Assembly (NCBI GenBank): GCA_964599235.1
Contig: CAZRDX010000031.1
Span: forward strand, 139,423-203,422
Source: DRPN01 sp964599235
GTDB lineage: Bacteria > Bacteroidota > Bacteroidia > Bacteroidales > VadinHA17
DNA: 64,000 bases
Direction of reading: 5' to 3'
The notes beneath the pieces were generated by a model. It searched no databases, had not been told where the DNA came from, and worked only from the letters and a program-made list of their open reading frames with translations. Shown piece by piece: positions 25,359-35,041 of this stretch (position 1 is the first letter of the stretch; every line of letters starts with the position of its first letter). A program made the position numbers and the translations under genes.

Positions 25359-26015
25359 TCAGTCCTGATACATTTTCCCGTCCTTCATCCTGAGACGCCG
25401 GTGGGCGATGGCCGAGAGCTCCTTGTCGTGCGTGACGATGATGATGGTCTGTCCTTTCTCGTCGTGGATGCGGCGCAGCAGGTCGTGCAGTTCCTTCTTG
25501 TTGCGGGAGTCGAGGTTACCGGAAGGTTCGTCGGCCAGGAGGACGGCCGGTTTGTTGATGAGCGCCCGGGCCACGGCCACGCGCTGCTGCTCGCCGCCCG
25601 ACAGCTCGGCAGGCTTGTGCGAAGCCCGCTCCGCCAGGTTGAGATCGCTCAGCAGGGCCATCGCCCGCTCCTCGGCCTCATGACGAGAAAGACCCATGAT
25701 GAACGCCGGGATGCACACATTCTCCAGGGCCGTGAACTCGGGAAGAAGATGATGGAACTGGAACACGAAGCCGATATGCCGGTTGCGGAAACGGGCCAGC
25801 TGCGCCTCCCGCAGCGTCCGCACATTGACATCATCGTAAAAGATCTCACCCTCGTCAGGATCATCCAGCGTACCCAGGATCTGCAGAAAGGTGGTCTTGC
25901 CCGCCCCGGAAGCACCATAAATAGAGACAATCTCCCCGTCGGCCACCTCAAAGTCGATGCCTTTCAGCACCTGCAGCGAGCCGTAACTTTTCGTAATGCC
26001 TTGTGTACGTATCAT
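25359..26015 (-). CDS. lolD: ABC transporter ATPase, LolD type
   Basis: This 218-residue ATPase has Walker A GASGAGKT, Q-loop region FVFQFHHLLPEFTALENV, signature LSGGEQQRVAVARAL, Walker B VLLADEPSGNLD and the switch histidine in IIIVTHDKEL. LLPEFTALENV fits the LolD/MacB/FtsE subgroup; LolD powers release of lipoproteins from the inner membrane. Its permease partner (LolC/E) is not in the window. It lies 12 bases after the exchanger gene. Another exporter ATPase is possible, including a partner for the permease at 32127. Confidence 0.85.
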   Translation of the reverse strand: MIRTQGITKSYGSLQVLKGIDFEVADGEIVSIYGASGAGKTTFLQILGTLDDPDEGEIFYDDVNVRTLREAQLARFRNRHIGFVFQFHHLLPEFTALENVCIPAFIMGLSRHEAEERAMALLSDLNLAERASHKPAELSGGEQQRVAVARALINKPAVLLADEPSGNLDSRNKKELHDLLRRIHDEKGQTIIIVTHDKELSAIAHRRLRMKDGKMYQD

Positions 26016-26027
26016 AGACTTACTTTT

Positions 26028-27056
26028 TCAACAGAAACGCGAAAAAACAGGGAAGAGAGGCATCTCGATCCCCCTGATCAAGAACAGGGCGATCAGGTAG
26101 AAGAAATAGATCATCAGCAGAATGAGGCCGTCGCGCCGGCTCAGTTCACGCCCCAGACGTCCGAGGATGATGAGCACCACCGCGATCAGCAACATGTAAA
26201 AGATATCGAACCGCAGGATCTTGCCGTTCACCGCCACGGGCCGGATGAGTGCGGTGACCCCCATGATGCCGAAGAGATTGAAGATGTTCGATCCGAGGAT
26301 GTTGCCCACGGAGATATCCGGTTCTTTTTTGAGGATGGCCGTCACCGAGGCGGTCAGTTCGGGCAGGGAGGTTCCCACGGCCACCATGCTGAGAGAGATG
26401 ATCCTTTCGTCGACGCCGAGGCTGCGTGCCATGCCCGAGGCTCCCAGCACCACATAGTCGGCAGCCACCGCCAGACCGAACGAGGCGGTCGCCACCACCA
26501 GCAGGGCCACCCACCCGCGACGCAGGAACCTTCCTGTCACAGGCGCCGCCTCCACAGCCGCAGGATCAGGACGCCTGAAAAAAAGATAGAGGAGATACAC
26601 GACAATGAGTACGACCATCAAAACACCCTCCCCCCGCGTAATGTGGCGCCCCGTACAACTGACCACGATAAAAACGAAGGTGGCAAAGATCATGACCAGA
26701 CTGTCGACGGTGAACTTGTCCTTGGGGATCAGGATGGGGACGAAGAGGGCGGTGAGACCCAGCACCAGGCCCACGTTGGCGATGTTCGACCCCACCACAT
26801 TGCCCATGGCGATATCGGGATGGCCGGTGGTGGCCGCCTGGATGCTCACCAGCAGTTCAGGAGCCGAGGTACCCAGCGAGATCACGGTGATGCCGATCAC
26901 GAGGGAAGAGAGCCCCAGAGCACGACCCAGCGCCACACCCCCACGTACCAGGTATACGCCACTGACCCACAACAACAACACACCGATCAGGAAATAGAGA
27001 AGATCCCCCGCCATCCCCGCCGGGAAAGGTTGCCACACTACACCGGTAAGAAGCAT
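26028..27056 (-). CDS. Calcium/sodium exchanger, YrbG family
   Basis: The inner-membrane CaCA-family antiporter has about 342 residues. It contains both alpha repeats: GTSAPELLVSIQAATTGHPD with GNVVGSNIANVGLVLG, and GTSLPELTASVTAIL with GNILGSNIFNLFGIMG. About ten hydrophobic segments are seen. The family swaps Ca2+ for Na+, with or without K+. The ATG at 27056 is preferred to the GTG at 27059; its A is also the last base of the tatA stop codon, a one-base overlap that suggests translational coupling. Confidence 0.92.
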   Translation of the reverse strand: MLLTGVVWQPFPAGMAGDLLYFLIGVLLLWVSGVYLVRGGVALGRALGLSSLVIGITVISLGTSAPELLVSIQAATTGHPDIAMGNVVGSNIANVGLVLGLTALFVPILIPKDKFTVDSLVMIFATFVFIVVSCTGRHITRGEGVLMVVLIVVYLLYLFFRRPDPAAVEAAPVTGRFLRRGWVALLVVATASFGLAVAADYVVLGASGMARSLGVDERIISLSMVAVGTSLPELTASVTAILKKEPDISVGNILGSNIFNLFGIMGVTALIRPVAVNGKILRFDIFYMLLIAVVLIILGRLGRELSRRDGLILLMIYFFYLIALFLIRGIEMPLFPVFSRFC

Positions 27057-27283
27057 CACGAAAGATCGTTCAGATTGTCACGCAGGTCCTCCACATCATC
27101 GACAATGTCCGAGGTGCTCTCGTTGATCTCTTTCTTGATCTCTTCGGTGGCCTTCCTGAACTCCCGCATCCCTTTGCCCAGACCGCGTGCGAACTCCGGG
27201 ATCTTGTTCGCCCCGAAAAGGAGCAAGACCACCAGGAAAACAACGATCACCTCCTGCCCGCTGATGAATAACATCTCGCTCAT
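27056..27283 (-). CDS. tatA: Sec-independent translocase subunit TatA
   Basis: The 75-residue pore-forming subunit of twin-arginine transport has a single N-terminal membrane helix (EVIVVFLVVLLLFG). The conserved FG hinge, the amphipathic helix ANKIPEFARGLGKGMREFRKA and an acidic tail follow. No tatC is in the window. It heads the leftward operon with the exchanger, lolD and trmN6. A weak -7-like box (TAACTTCG) is at 27305-27312. Confidence 0.93.
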   Translation of the reverse strand: MSEMLFISGQEVIVVFLVVLLLFGANKIPEFARGLGKGMREFRKATEEIKKEINESTSDIVDDVEDLRDNLNDLS

Positions 27284-27364
27284 CCCTGCCCTGTTTTCTG
27301 CATGCGAAGTTAATAAAGTTCAGCCAGAGAACATATCCCCCGCCCGCTTTTTCTGGGATGGCAC

Positions 27365-27403
27365 AAAGAAGAGAGCCCCGGAGATTCCGGGGCTCTCTTC
27401 TTT
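27365..27403 (-). terminator. Terminator hairpin of secDF
   Basis: A perfect 18-bp stem (27365-27382 with 27386-27403, loop GAT) starts six bases after the secDF stop on the minus strand. The exit side is only moderately T-rich. Confidence 0.8.
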
Positions 27404-27408
27404 CAGCT

Positions 27409-30400
27409 TTACTTCTTCAGTTTCTTTTTCTCTTTCCCATGTTCCTTTTCAGGGCCTTTGTTCCTCATGGTATCGTAAACGATCGGGGTAGCCACGAAGA
27501 TAGAGGAGTAGGTACCCACAAAGACGCCGATAAGCATGGCAAAGATGAATCCCCGGATCACCTCTCCGCCGAAGATAAAGACAACAAAGAGGACGATCAA
27601 GGTACTCAGCGAAGTGTTGATGGTACGTCCGATGGTACTGTTGACGGCAGCATCCAGCACCTCCTCCTTCGGACGTTTGGGATAAAGCTTCAGGTACTCA
27701 CGGATACGGTCGAACACCACCACGGTGTCGTTGACCGAATAACCGATCACCGTCAGGATGGCTGCGATGAACGACTGGTCGATCTCCATCGAGAAAGGAA
27801 GCTTCCCGTAAAAGACCGAGAAAGTACCCAGAACGATCAGCGAGTCGTGGATCAGGGCTCCCACAGCACCAAAACCGAACCGCCAGTTACGGAAACGGAA
27901 CATGATGTACAGGAACATGAAGATCAGCGAGAGCAGCACAGCGTACATGGCCTGCACCTTGATGTCGTAGGCGATGGTCGGTCCGACGGTCTGCGAGCTC
28001 TGCTTGTATTTCTCGACGAAATCCTGGAAGGTGACGCTGTCGCCCAGGAAAGGTTTGAGCCCTTCGTACATTTTCTGATCGACCAGATCGTCGGCTGACG
28101 GATCGTCGATCATGTACTGGGTGGTGATCTTCATCTGTTCGACATTGCCATATACCTTCACCTCCGGGGCCTTGCCGAACACTTTGGCCAGCTGCTGCTG
28201 AACTTCGGCAGTGGGATAAGCCTTATCGAAACGGATCACATAAGTACGTCCTCCCGTGAAATCGATCCCCGGGCTCAGCCCTCTTGTGGAAAGCGAGAAA
28301 ATCGAGATCACCAGCAGGGTACCGGAGATCATGTAGGCCAGCTTACGTTTTTCGATGAACTTGAAATTAAGGTTGGTGAAGGCGTTCTCGGTCAGCTTCG
28401 TCACGAAGGTAAGCTTGTTGTTGCGGTTGAGCATCGTGTCGAAGATGAGCCGTGTGATGAAGATGGCTGAGAAGAGCGAGGTAAGGATACCGATCACCAG
28501 CGTGGTGGCAAAACCCTTGATGGGTCCGGTACCGAAAGCATAGAGGATGATACCGGTGATGAAGGTGGTAACGTTGGCATCGATGATAGCCGAGTAGGCA
28601 TTCTTGTACCCTTCGGCCACGGCTTTCTTGATGCCCCGTCCGGCCCGCAGCTCTTCCTTGATCCTTTCATATATCAGCACATTGGCGTCGACCGACATAC
28701 CCACGGTCAGAACGATACCGGCGATACCGGGTAGGGTAAGCACCGCACCCAGCGAGGCCAGCACTCCCAGGATGAAGAAGACGTTGGCGAAAAGAGCGAT
28801 ATCGGCCACCAGCCCGGCCCGGGGACTGTAGTAGAAGATCATGTACAGCAACACCAGCAGGAAGGCGATGACAAAAGAGTTGAGGCCTGACTGAATGGCC
28901 TCCTTACCCAAGGTAGGACCCACGACCGCCTCCTGGATGATCTTGGCCGGGGCGGGCATCTTACCCGACTTCAGCATGTTGGCCAAGTCCTTGGCCTCAT
29001 CGATGGTGAAGTCGCCCGTGATCTCCGAGTTGCCTCCCTTGATCTCCGAGTTGACACGCGGAGCGGAATATACGTAGTTGTCAAGCACGATGGCAATGGA
29101 ACGCCCCACGTTCTCCCTGGTCAGCCGTGCCCAGATCTTCGCCCCTTCCGCGTTCATCGACATGGTCACCTTGGCCTGACCGGTGTTCTGGTCGAACTCT
29201 TCACGTGCCGAGGTGATCACCTCGCCTGTGAGAGGTGCCTTACCGTCGCGCGTGGTCACCTTCAGAGCATGCAACTCGAAGATATTCTGACCGGGCGCGT
29301 ATTTGTAAGGCTTGAAATGCCAGCGGAAGATCAGGTTGCGCGGGAAAAGGGCCCTCACCTGCTTCATGTTGAGGTACTTGTTCACCGTAGCCGTGTCCCG
29401 GGCAAAAGCGAAGCCCACCACAGACCCCGGCGCGTAAGTATTGTTACGCAAAAGATTGGGACGCAGGACAGCATAGAGCGGGTTCTCCTTCCTGAACATC
29501 TCCAGGCTCTGCTCCTCCTTGGCAGCAGCTGCCGAGGTGGTATCCGACTCGAGCAGCTTGAGCAACGAATCGGAAGAGGAAACACTGTCACCGGCAGCCG
29601 TCAGCTCCTTGCCTGTACCGGCGTCTGCAGCAGTGGCAGTGGTACCGGTATCCTCCTGTACGGAAGCCGTGTCGTTCTTTTCCGAGAGGAGCTGACGCAA
29701 CAGCTTGTTGGCCTTCTCAAGATAGGGTCCCACTTCCGAGTTCTCGTAAGTCTCCCAGAACTCCAGGTTGGCCGTCTCCTGCAACAGTTTACGCACGCGG
29801 GAGGGATCCTTCACCCCCGGCAGCTCGATCATGATACGTCCCTGTGTGGCAAGACGCTGAATGGTGGGCTGTACCACACCAAAACGGTCGATCCTGTTGG
29901 AAAGCACCAAGAATGAGTTGTCGATGGCATCCTGCACCTCCTGGTGCAGCACCTTCAGCACGTCGGCATTCGTGGAGTTGTAATCGATCTTGTCCTTGAG
30001 CTCCATCGTGTTGAAGATGGCTGCCAGCCGGGCTCCCGGGGCGATCTCCTCGAACGCCTTGCCAAAAAGGGTCACGAAATCCTCGCTGCTGCTCTTCTGA
30101 TACTCTTCGGCCAGTTTCAGTGCCTTGAGGAAGGTGGTATCCTTGCTGTTGTTGGCCAGCGCCTTGATGATGTCAGGCACCGACACCTCCAGGATGACGT
30201 TCATCCCACCTTTGAGGTCCAGACCCAGGTTGATCTCCTTCTGCTGACACTCACGGAAGGTATTGCCCAGGAAACTCCATTTGTCCTTGGGAAGAGCGGC
30301 AATGGAATCGAGATAATGCAGCTCTTTGTTCAGATCCCCCTTGGCATATTCCTTGGCATCCTGTTTGACCTTGTAGGTGACCACCGAGAAAGAGAGCTGG

Positions 30401-30459
30401 TAGATACTGACGACCACCAGTACGATGGTCAGAAAAAGAATTGCCCCTTTGTTCTGCAT
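27409..30459 (-). CDS. secDF: Protein translocase subunit SecDF (fused)
   Basis: The 1016-residue inner-membrane protein joins SecD and SecF, as is common in Bacteroidota, and uses the proton gradient to help Sec export. The SecD half has INLGLDLKGGMNVILEV, IELPGVKDPSRVRKLL and, in helix 4, GMSVDANVLIYERIKEEL. The SecF half has PGIDFTGGRTYVIRF and GYSVNDTVVVFDRIREYL. A Ser/Thr/Ala/Asp-rich insert at about residues 260-316 of the periplasmic domain looks flexible. It has its own promoter box at 30509 and a strong terminator after it, so it is probably transcribed alone. Confidence 0.97.
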   Translation of the reverse strand: MQNKGAILFLTIVLVVVSIYQLSFSVVTYKVKQDAKEYAKGDLNKELHYLDSIAALPKDKWSFLGNTFRECQQKEINLGLDLKGGMNVILEVSVPDIIKALANNSKDTTFLKALKLAEEYQKSSSEDFVTLFGKAFEEIAPGARLAAIFNTMELKDKIDYNSTNADVLKVLHQEVQDAIDNSFLVLSNRIDRFGVVQPTIQRLATQGRIMIELPGVKDPSRVRKLLQETANLEFWETYENSEVGPYLEKANKLLRQLLSEKNDTASVQEDTGTTATAADAGTGKELTAAGDSVSSSDSLLKLLESDTTSAAAAKEEQSLEMFRKENPLYAVLRPNLLRNNTYAPGSVVGFAFARDTATVNKYLNMKQVRALFPRNLIFRWHFKPYKYAPGQNIFELHALKVTTRDGKAPLTGEVITSAREEFDQNTGQAKVTMSMNAEGAKIWARLTRENVGRSIAIVLDNYVYSAPRVNSEIKGGNSEITGDFTIDEAKDLANMLKSGKMPAPAKIIQEAVVGPTLGKEAIQSGLNSFVIAFLLVLLYMIFYYSPRAGLVADIALFANVFFILGVLASLGAVLTLPGIAGIVLTVGMSVDANVLIYERIKEELRAGRGIKKAVAEGYKNAYSAIIDANVTTFITGIILYAFGTGPIKGFATTLVIGILTSLFSAIFITRLIFDTMLNRNNKLTFVTKLTENAFTNLNFKFIEKRKLAYMISGTLLVISIFSLSTRGLSPGIDFTGGRTYVIRFDKAYPTAEVQQQLAKVFGKAPEVKVYGNVEQMKITTQYMIDDPSADDLVDQKMYEGLKPFLGDSVTFQDFVEKYKQSSQTVGPTIAYDIKVQAMYAVLLSLIFMFLYIMFRFRNWRFGFGAVGALIHDSLIVLGTFSVFYGKLPFSMEIDQSFIAAILTVIGYSVNDTVVVFDRIREYLKLYPKRPKEEVLDAAVNSTIGRTINTSLSTLIVLFVVFIFGGEVIRGFIFAMLIGVFVGTYSSIFVATPIVYDTMRNKGPEKEHGKEKKKLKK

Positions 30460-30508
30460 TTTTTAGCCTGTTAATGAGTTAATCCTTATCCTCTTGGAAA
30501 ATGTCGGG

Positions 30509-30516
30509 CAAAGATA
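30509..30516 (-). promoter_or_regulatory. -7 promoter element (TATCTTTG) for secDF
   Basis: Exact TAnnTTTG match on the minus strand, 49 bases before the secDF ATG. Confidence 0.55.
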
Positions 30517-30610
30517 GGATTTTTTTGAAAAAAATGAGGGGGATGACACTGATAAATGGCATTTTATGCGGCAAGTGCGGCATTGTTCTGCCCAAACGAC
30601 CACAAGCGGT

Positions 30611-32110
30611 TCATTCGACCAGTTTCTCAAAGTCTTCGGTAAGATCCCTGCCCGTAAGAAAATCGTGGAGGGTCAGGCGGCGCAGGCCATAGTAATAACT
30701 CCAGTACTGGCGCAGGGCGCTGATGTAGCCGCGGCGTGCCACATCTTTCTCCGAATCGGCCACGTTGAGGTCGAGTACACTGATCTTTCCGATGAGGAAA
30801 CGCTGTTTGGTGACCTCATACCTTTTGCGGGCAATGGTATCGGCCTTGGCCGCGATGGCCACCTGGTCGTCCTGCAGGTTGAACTGCGCCACGTTGAGCA
30901 GCACCTCCTGCTCAAAATCGATCTTCGCCTGCCGGATGTTGGTCTTGACCACCTCCTGGTTCGACTGGGCCAGCTTGTAACGCCCTTTGTTGAGCCCCCA
31001 GTCGAGGATGGGAAGGGTGAATCCCAGCCTCACCCGCTGCTGGTTGAGCAGGTCCTGATAGGCACTACTGAAAGTGCCGGCCTGCTGGGTATACCCGAAC
31101 GAGGCAAAAAGGTTGGCATTCAGCCCCCGGGCCCGCTTGGCCTCGATCATGTTGCTCTCAGCCTCCAGCAACTGACGCTGAAAATCAAGAATACGGGGAT
31201 TGTTCTTCTCCGCCAGTGCCAGCGCCTCCGAGACATCCACCGTCAGCCGCGGGATACGGCTGGGCAGCTCCAGGATGATCGTCACCCTGTCGTTGAACCC
31301 CAGGAACGACCGCAACTGATACTCGCGCAGCTGCAGGTCGATGCCCGCCTTGTTGAGCTCCGTACCCGCATTGAGCAACCGCAGCTGCATCTGCAGAAGA
31401 TCATCCTCGGCAATGGTACCTATGTTGTACCTCCCCTGGGCTATGCGATAAAGCGTATCGGCATTCTGATAGTTCATCCGCGCGATCTCCAGGTTCATCT
31501 GCGCCAGGGCCAGATTGAAGAAATAGTTGACGGCCATCTCGTTCACCCGCTCCATCGCGTCCAGATAGCTCTTCTTGGCTTCTTCATATTTCAGCGGCTC
31601 GATCTTTTTTTCCCATTTCAGAGGATTGTAATTGAACAACGGCTGGTTGATGCCGATGCTCACAGGGGTGGTGATGTATTGCGAGTTGCGGTTCTCCCCG
31701 AACTCATCGAAACGGGTCAGGCTGGTGTTGACGAAGATACTCCCTCCCGTAGGACCGATGTTCTGTGTGAGCGAGAACCCCAGGGTCGAGTTGTTCCGGT
31801 ATTTCTCCACATAGTACTCCTGACCGGTGTTGAAGTCGTACTCCCGTTCAAAAGCTCTGGAGAAATCCGGCAGGGTGGCGTTCATGGTCAGTGCCGGCAG
31901 GTATTTGGCCCGGAAGGATCGAAAAGCCCAGTAAGAAGCACGGAACTGATGCTTGGCCATGATCGCCTGGGGCGACTGGTCACGGGCCAGGGCCAGCACC
32001 CCCTCAAGGGTGAGATGCAGGGTATCCTGGGCAGCCATGCTCCCCGGCCATGCCAGCAACATCATCCCATACATGAAAAATGAGGTACCCAGACGCGCTT
32101 TCCTGCTCAT
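30611..32110 (-). CDS. TolC-family outer-membrane efflux protein
   Basis: The 499-residue protein has a signal peptide (ending near GSMAAQ) and two repeats of the TolC helical/beta-barrel fold. Examples are LTLEGVLALARDQSPQAIMAKHQ at the N terminus and ALALAEKNNPRILDFQRQLLEAE in the second repeat. As a trimer it would form the outer-membrane tunnel. It is the last gene of a unit with the adaptor at 33495 and the permease at 32127, from which it is 16 bases away, and is probably their exit duct. Confidence 0.9.
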   Translation of the reverse strand: MSRKARLGTSFFMYGMMLLAWPGSMAAQDTLHLTLEGVLALARDQSPQAIMAKHQFRASYWAFRSFRAKYLPALTMNATLPDFSRAFEREYDFNTGQEYYVEKYRNNSTLGFSLTQNIGPTGGSIFVNTSLTRFDEFGENRNSQYITTPVSIGINQPLFNYNPLKWEKKIEPLKYEEAKKSYLDAMERVNEMAVNYFFNLALAQMNLEIARMNYQNADTLYRIAQGRYNIGTIAEDDLLQMQLRLLNAGTELNKAGIDLQLREYQLRSFLGFNDRVTIILELPSRIPRLTVDVSEALALAEKNNPRILDFQRQLLEAESNMIEAKRARGLNANLFASFGYTQQAGTFSSAYQDLLNQQRVRLGFTLPILDWGLNKGRYKLAQSNQEVVKTNIRQAKIDFEQEVLLNVAQFNLQDDQVAIAAKADTIARKRYEVTKQRFLIGKISVLDLNVADSEKDVARRGYISALRQYWSYYYGLRRLTLHDFLTGRDLTEDFEKLVE

Positions 32111-32126
32111 CTTCTTGTTTTTTAGG

Positions 32127-33491
32127 CTATTCGTACCGTAACGATTCGATCGGATCCTTTTCCGAGGCTCTTTTGGCAGGCGAATACCCGAAGATCACCC
32201 CTACCGCCGCCGACACCGTGAAAGCCACCAGCACCGCTCCCGGACTCACAATGGTAAGCACCCCCGCAATGCGCTCAATGGCTTCGGCCAGGAAGATGCC
32301 CAGGAAGATCCCGATCAGCCCCCCCGTCACACTGATCAACACGGCTTCGGCCAGGAACTGGATGACGATGTCCTTCTTTTTCGCCCCGATGGCCATCCGC
32401 GTGCCGATCTCCTTGATCCGCTCCATCACACTGGCAAACATGATGTTCATGATACCGATGCCTCCCACGATGAGCGAGATGCTCGCAATGGCCCCCAAGA
32501 CAATGTTGAAGATGTCCTTGGTACGCTGCTGCTGCTTGAGCAGCAGCTCGGGCACCGTGATCTCATAATCATCCACCTCCATATGACGGCGACGGATCAT
32601 CCGGCTCAGCACACCGGTGGTCTTCTGCAACTGCTCACTCTCTTTCACCTGCACCACGATACGGTCGAGCTGATGATAGTTGGACGAAGTATTGCCCGAG
32701 GGCGTGGCACTCCGTACCGAAAAGAAAAAAGGCCCCCGGAACGTGGTCACGTTCTGTGTCAGCTTCGTATTGACCAGCGCCCGGTTCTGGAAACGCATCA
32801 GCATCGTCTTTACAGGAATGTAAATGTTGTCGTTGTAGACATTCACACCGGCATTCTCAAAACGCGAAACGTTCACCTCACTCTTCTGCAGAACGCCGAT
32901 CACTTTCAGCCAAACATTGCCGAACTTGATGTATTTTCCCAGAGGATCGGCATGACTGAAGAAACGGGAACGGATGTTGTATCCGATGATGCATACCGGC
33001 ACACCGTGTTCTTCCTGATAGCGGTTGAAAAAGGACCCTTCGAGCAGTTGCAGGTTATAGATGTCGAAATAGTCGCGTGACACCCCGATGATCTTGGCCG
33101 GTGAGCGGCGGCCCGAGAGCATGACGTAAGCGTTGAGGGCGATCTCGGGACTGATACGCTCCACCGAGGGGATGGTGCGTATCGCCTCGGCATCTTTCAG
33201 GGTCAGACCGGGAGAGAACTTTTTCCGTTGCTGGGGGCCTTCGCCCTCCCCTTCCTCACCGCCACTGTTCTCATCGGTGACCACGGGGGTGATGACGATG
33301 TTGTTCACCCCCACCATCTTGATCTGCTCCAGGATCTCCTGCTTGGCCCCCCTGCCGATGGCCAGCATGCTGATCACCGCCGCCACGCCGAAGATGATGC
33401 CCAGCGCCGTGAGCACCGACCGCAGGCGGTTGGCCACCAGCGACTCGACGGCGATGACGATGTCGTGATAATATCTTCCTCCCCAGAGCAT
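32127..33491 (-). CDS. MacB-like ABC transporter permease without ATPase domain
   Basis: The 454-residue inner-membrane protein has one N-terminal helix (RSVLTALGIIFGVAAVISMLAIG). A periplasmic MacB core-type domain (about 60-300) follows, then three C-terminal helices (LGAIASISLIVGGIGIMNIMF, ...LIGIFLGIFLAEAI, ...VSAAVGVIFGYSPA). GIGIMNIMFASVMERIKEIGTRMAIGA is the FtsX/MacB permease signature. MacB normally has a fused ATPase; here none is fused or present in the operon. It starts three bases after the adaptor gene stop. The substrate is not known. Confidence 0.9.
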   Translation of the reverse strand: MLWGGRYYHDIVIAVESLVANRLRSVLTALGIIFGVAAVISMLAIGRGAKQEILEQIKMVGVNNIVITPVVTDENSGGEEGEGEGPQQRKKFSPGLTLKDAEAIRTIPSVERISPEIALNAYVMLSGRRSPAKIIGVSRDYFDIYNLQLLEGSFFNRYQEEHGVPVCIIGYNIRSRFFSHADPLGKYIKFGNVWLKVIGVLQKSEVNVSRFENAGVNVYNDNIYIPVKTMLMRFQNRALVNTKLTQNVTTFRGPFFFSVRSATPSGNTSSNYHQLDRIVVQVKESEQLQKTTGVLSRMIRRRHMEVDDYEITVPELLLKQQQRTKDIFNIVLGAIASISLIVGGIGIMNIMFASVMERIKEIGTRMAIGAKKKDIVIQFLAEAVLISVTGGLIGIFLGIFLAEAIERIAGVLTIVSPGAVLVAFTVSAAVGVIFGYSPAKRASEKDPIESLRYE

Positions 33492-33494
33492 CTA

Positions 33495-34937
33495 TTACCT
33501 GTTTTTCGGGATGTCACCGCCTTCGCGCGGAGGCCGCGTCCCCGGCCGGAAACGCCCGGGCATCCTCCGTCTCTTTTTCCTCTGCAGGGCCTTCTGGGCC
33601 TGCTCACGACGCTGCCTCTCCTCCTCCAGCTTTTTCTGCCGCTGCCGCTCACGTATCAACGGGATCAGCTCCTCACCCCGCAACTCATATTTTTCCGGAT
33701 GCTCCGGCATGTTCAGCAGGATCTTCTCGCCTTCCTCCAGACCCTTTTCGACGATCACTTCGTTCTCGTTCTCAGGACCGAGCAGCACCACCTGTTTATA
33801 TCCTTTCTTCGTGTAGACATAAGGGATGCTGTCTTCGACGAACACCGCCTCCAGAGGGATGTACAGCACGCTGTCGTACGAGGCGGTGATGATCTGGTTA
33901 CTGGTGGTCATGGCCGGCCGCAGGATCGGATCACTGCCATCCAGCTTGATGTTCACCTCAAAGACCTTGGCATCGGTGTTGGGCAGCTGTTCCCCCACAT
34001 TGGCCACATCCACCACCACACCGGTATATTTCTTCTCCGGGAAGGCATCCACCCCGATCCTTACCTTCTGTCCTTTCTTCACCTTGCTGATGTCGATCTC
34101 GTTGACATAGGTCTTCGACAGCATCGACGACATGTCGGGCAGGGTGGCCACCACGAGGTCCCAGGGGCTGATCGTCGAGCCCACCTTGCGCTTCTGGCCT
34201 CCCCACTCTTTTTGGTAGATCACCATCCCCGAAGCGGGGGCTCTGATCTCGAAATGCTTGATCACATCCTCCATCTCGGCGATCTTGCGCTTCTGCTTGC
34301 GCAGTTTGAACTCGGCCTCGGCCATGTCGGCCTCGGCCTGCTTCACCTTCAGCACATAATTCTCCTTGGCCTGCTGATAGGCTCTTTTTGCCTTGTCGAG
34401 GTTGATCTGGGCCTGCCGTATCGTGGCCGGCGGCTCGTACTTGGACTGCTCCAGGGTGATCTTGGCCTCCTCCATGGCATACTGCAGATTGATGAGCTGA
34501 TCCCGCAGACCACGCAGCAGCATGGTGGTATCCAGACGGGTCTTCTCGTAATGGGCCTGCAGCTGTTCCAGCTCGTCCAGCATGTCCTTGAGACTGTTGT
34601 CGGCAGCCGACCGGTCCAGCATCGCCACATAATCACCCGAGTCCACGACCGTGCCCTCCGGCACCAGATCCTGTATCTTGATCTGACTGAAACGCAGGTT
34701 ACGGCTGCGCAAGGCCGCCGGCGCCATGATCTTCACCGAACGTTCCGCCTGCAGCTCGCCCGTGACCGTCACCAGGATCTCGAACTTCCCCCGCTTCACC
34801 TCCGTATAGATCTGCGACATCTCCTCCTTGCGGGTACGCTCACCATAATACCAGAGCCCTCCCGCAACACCGCCCACCAACAGCAGGATAAGCGTCACAA
34901 GAAGCCATCTCCTGTTCCTTTTCCTGTTCTTTTCCAT
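33495..34937 (-). CDS. HlyD/MacA-type periplasmic adaptor
   Basis: The roughly 480-residue membrane-fusion protein has an N-terminal membrane anchor (RRWLLVTLILLLVGGVAGGLW), a split lipoyl domain, a long coiled-coil hairpin (about 110-220) and beta domains. It has an unusual basic C-terminal tail (about 60 residues, rich in Arg, Lys, Gln and Pro). The ATG at 34937 (MEKNRKRNRR) is chosen because the longer frame begins with a TTG at 34976. It links the permease to TolC. It heads the unit; no clear -7 box is seen. Confidence 0.88.
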   Translation of the reverse strand: MEKNRKRNRRWLLVTLILLLVGGVAGGLWYYGERTRKEEMSQIYTEVKRGKFEILVTVTGELQAERSVKIMAPAALRSRNLRFSQIKIQDLVPEGTVVDSGDYVAMLDRSAADNSLKDMLDELEQLQAHYEKTRLDTTMLLRGLRDQLINLQYAMEEAKITLEQSKYEPPATIRQAQINLDKAKRAYQQAKENYVLKVKQAEADMAEAEFKLRKQKRKIAEMEDVIKHFEIRAPASGMVIYQKEWGGQKRKVGSTISPWDLVVATLPDMSSMLSKTYVNEIDISKVKKGQKVRIGVDAFPEKKYTGVVVDVANVGEQLPNTDAKVFEVNIKLDGSDPILRPAMTTSNQIITASYDSVLYIPLEAVFVEDSIPYVYTKKGYKQVVLLGPENENEVIVEKGLEEGEKILLNMPEHPEKYELRGEELIPLIRERQRQKKLEEERQRREQAQKALQRKKRRRMPGRFRPGTRPPREGGDIPKNR

Positions 34938-35041
34938 TTCGTCATGATTGGGTTTTTGTTCTGAATGGCTTGTCAAACAGCACCCTTATTAGACAAGCTA
35001 TTTATTTTTTTTATTCCACCAAGTTCCCTTTTGTGTATGAT

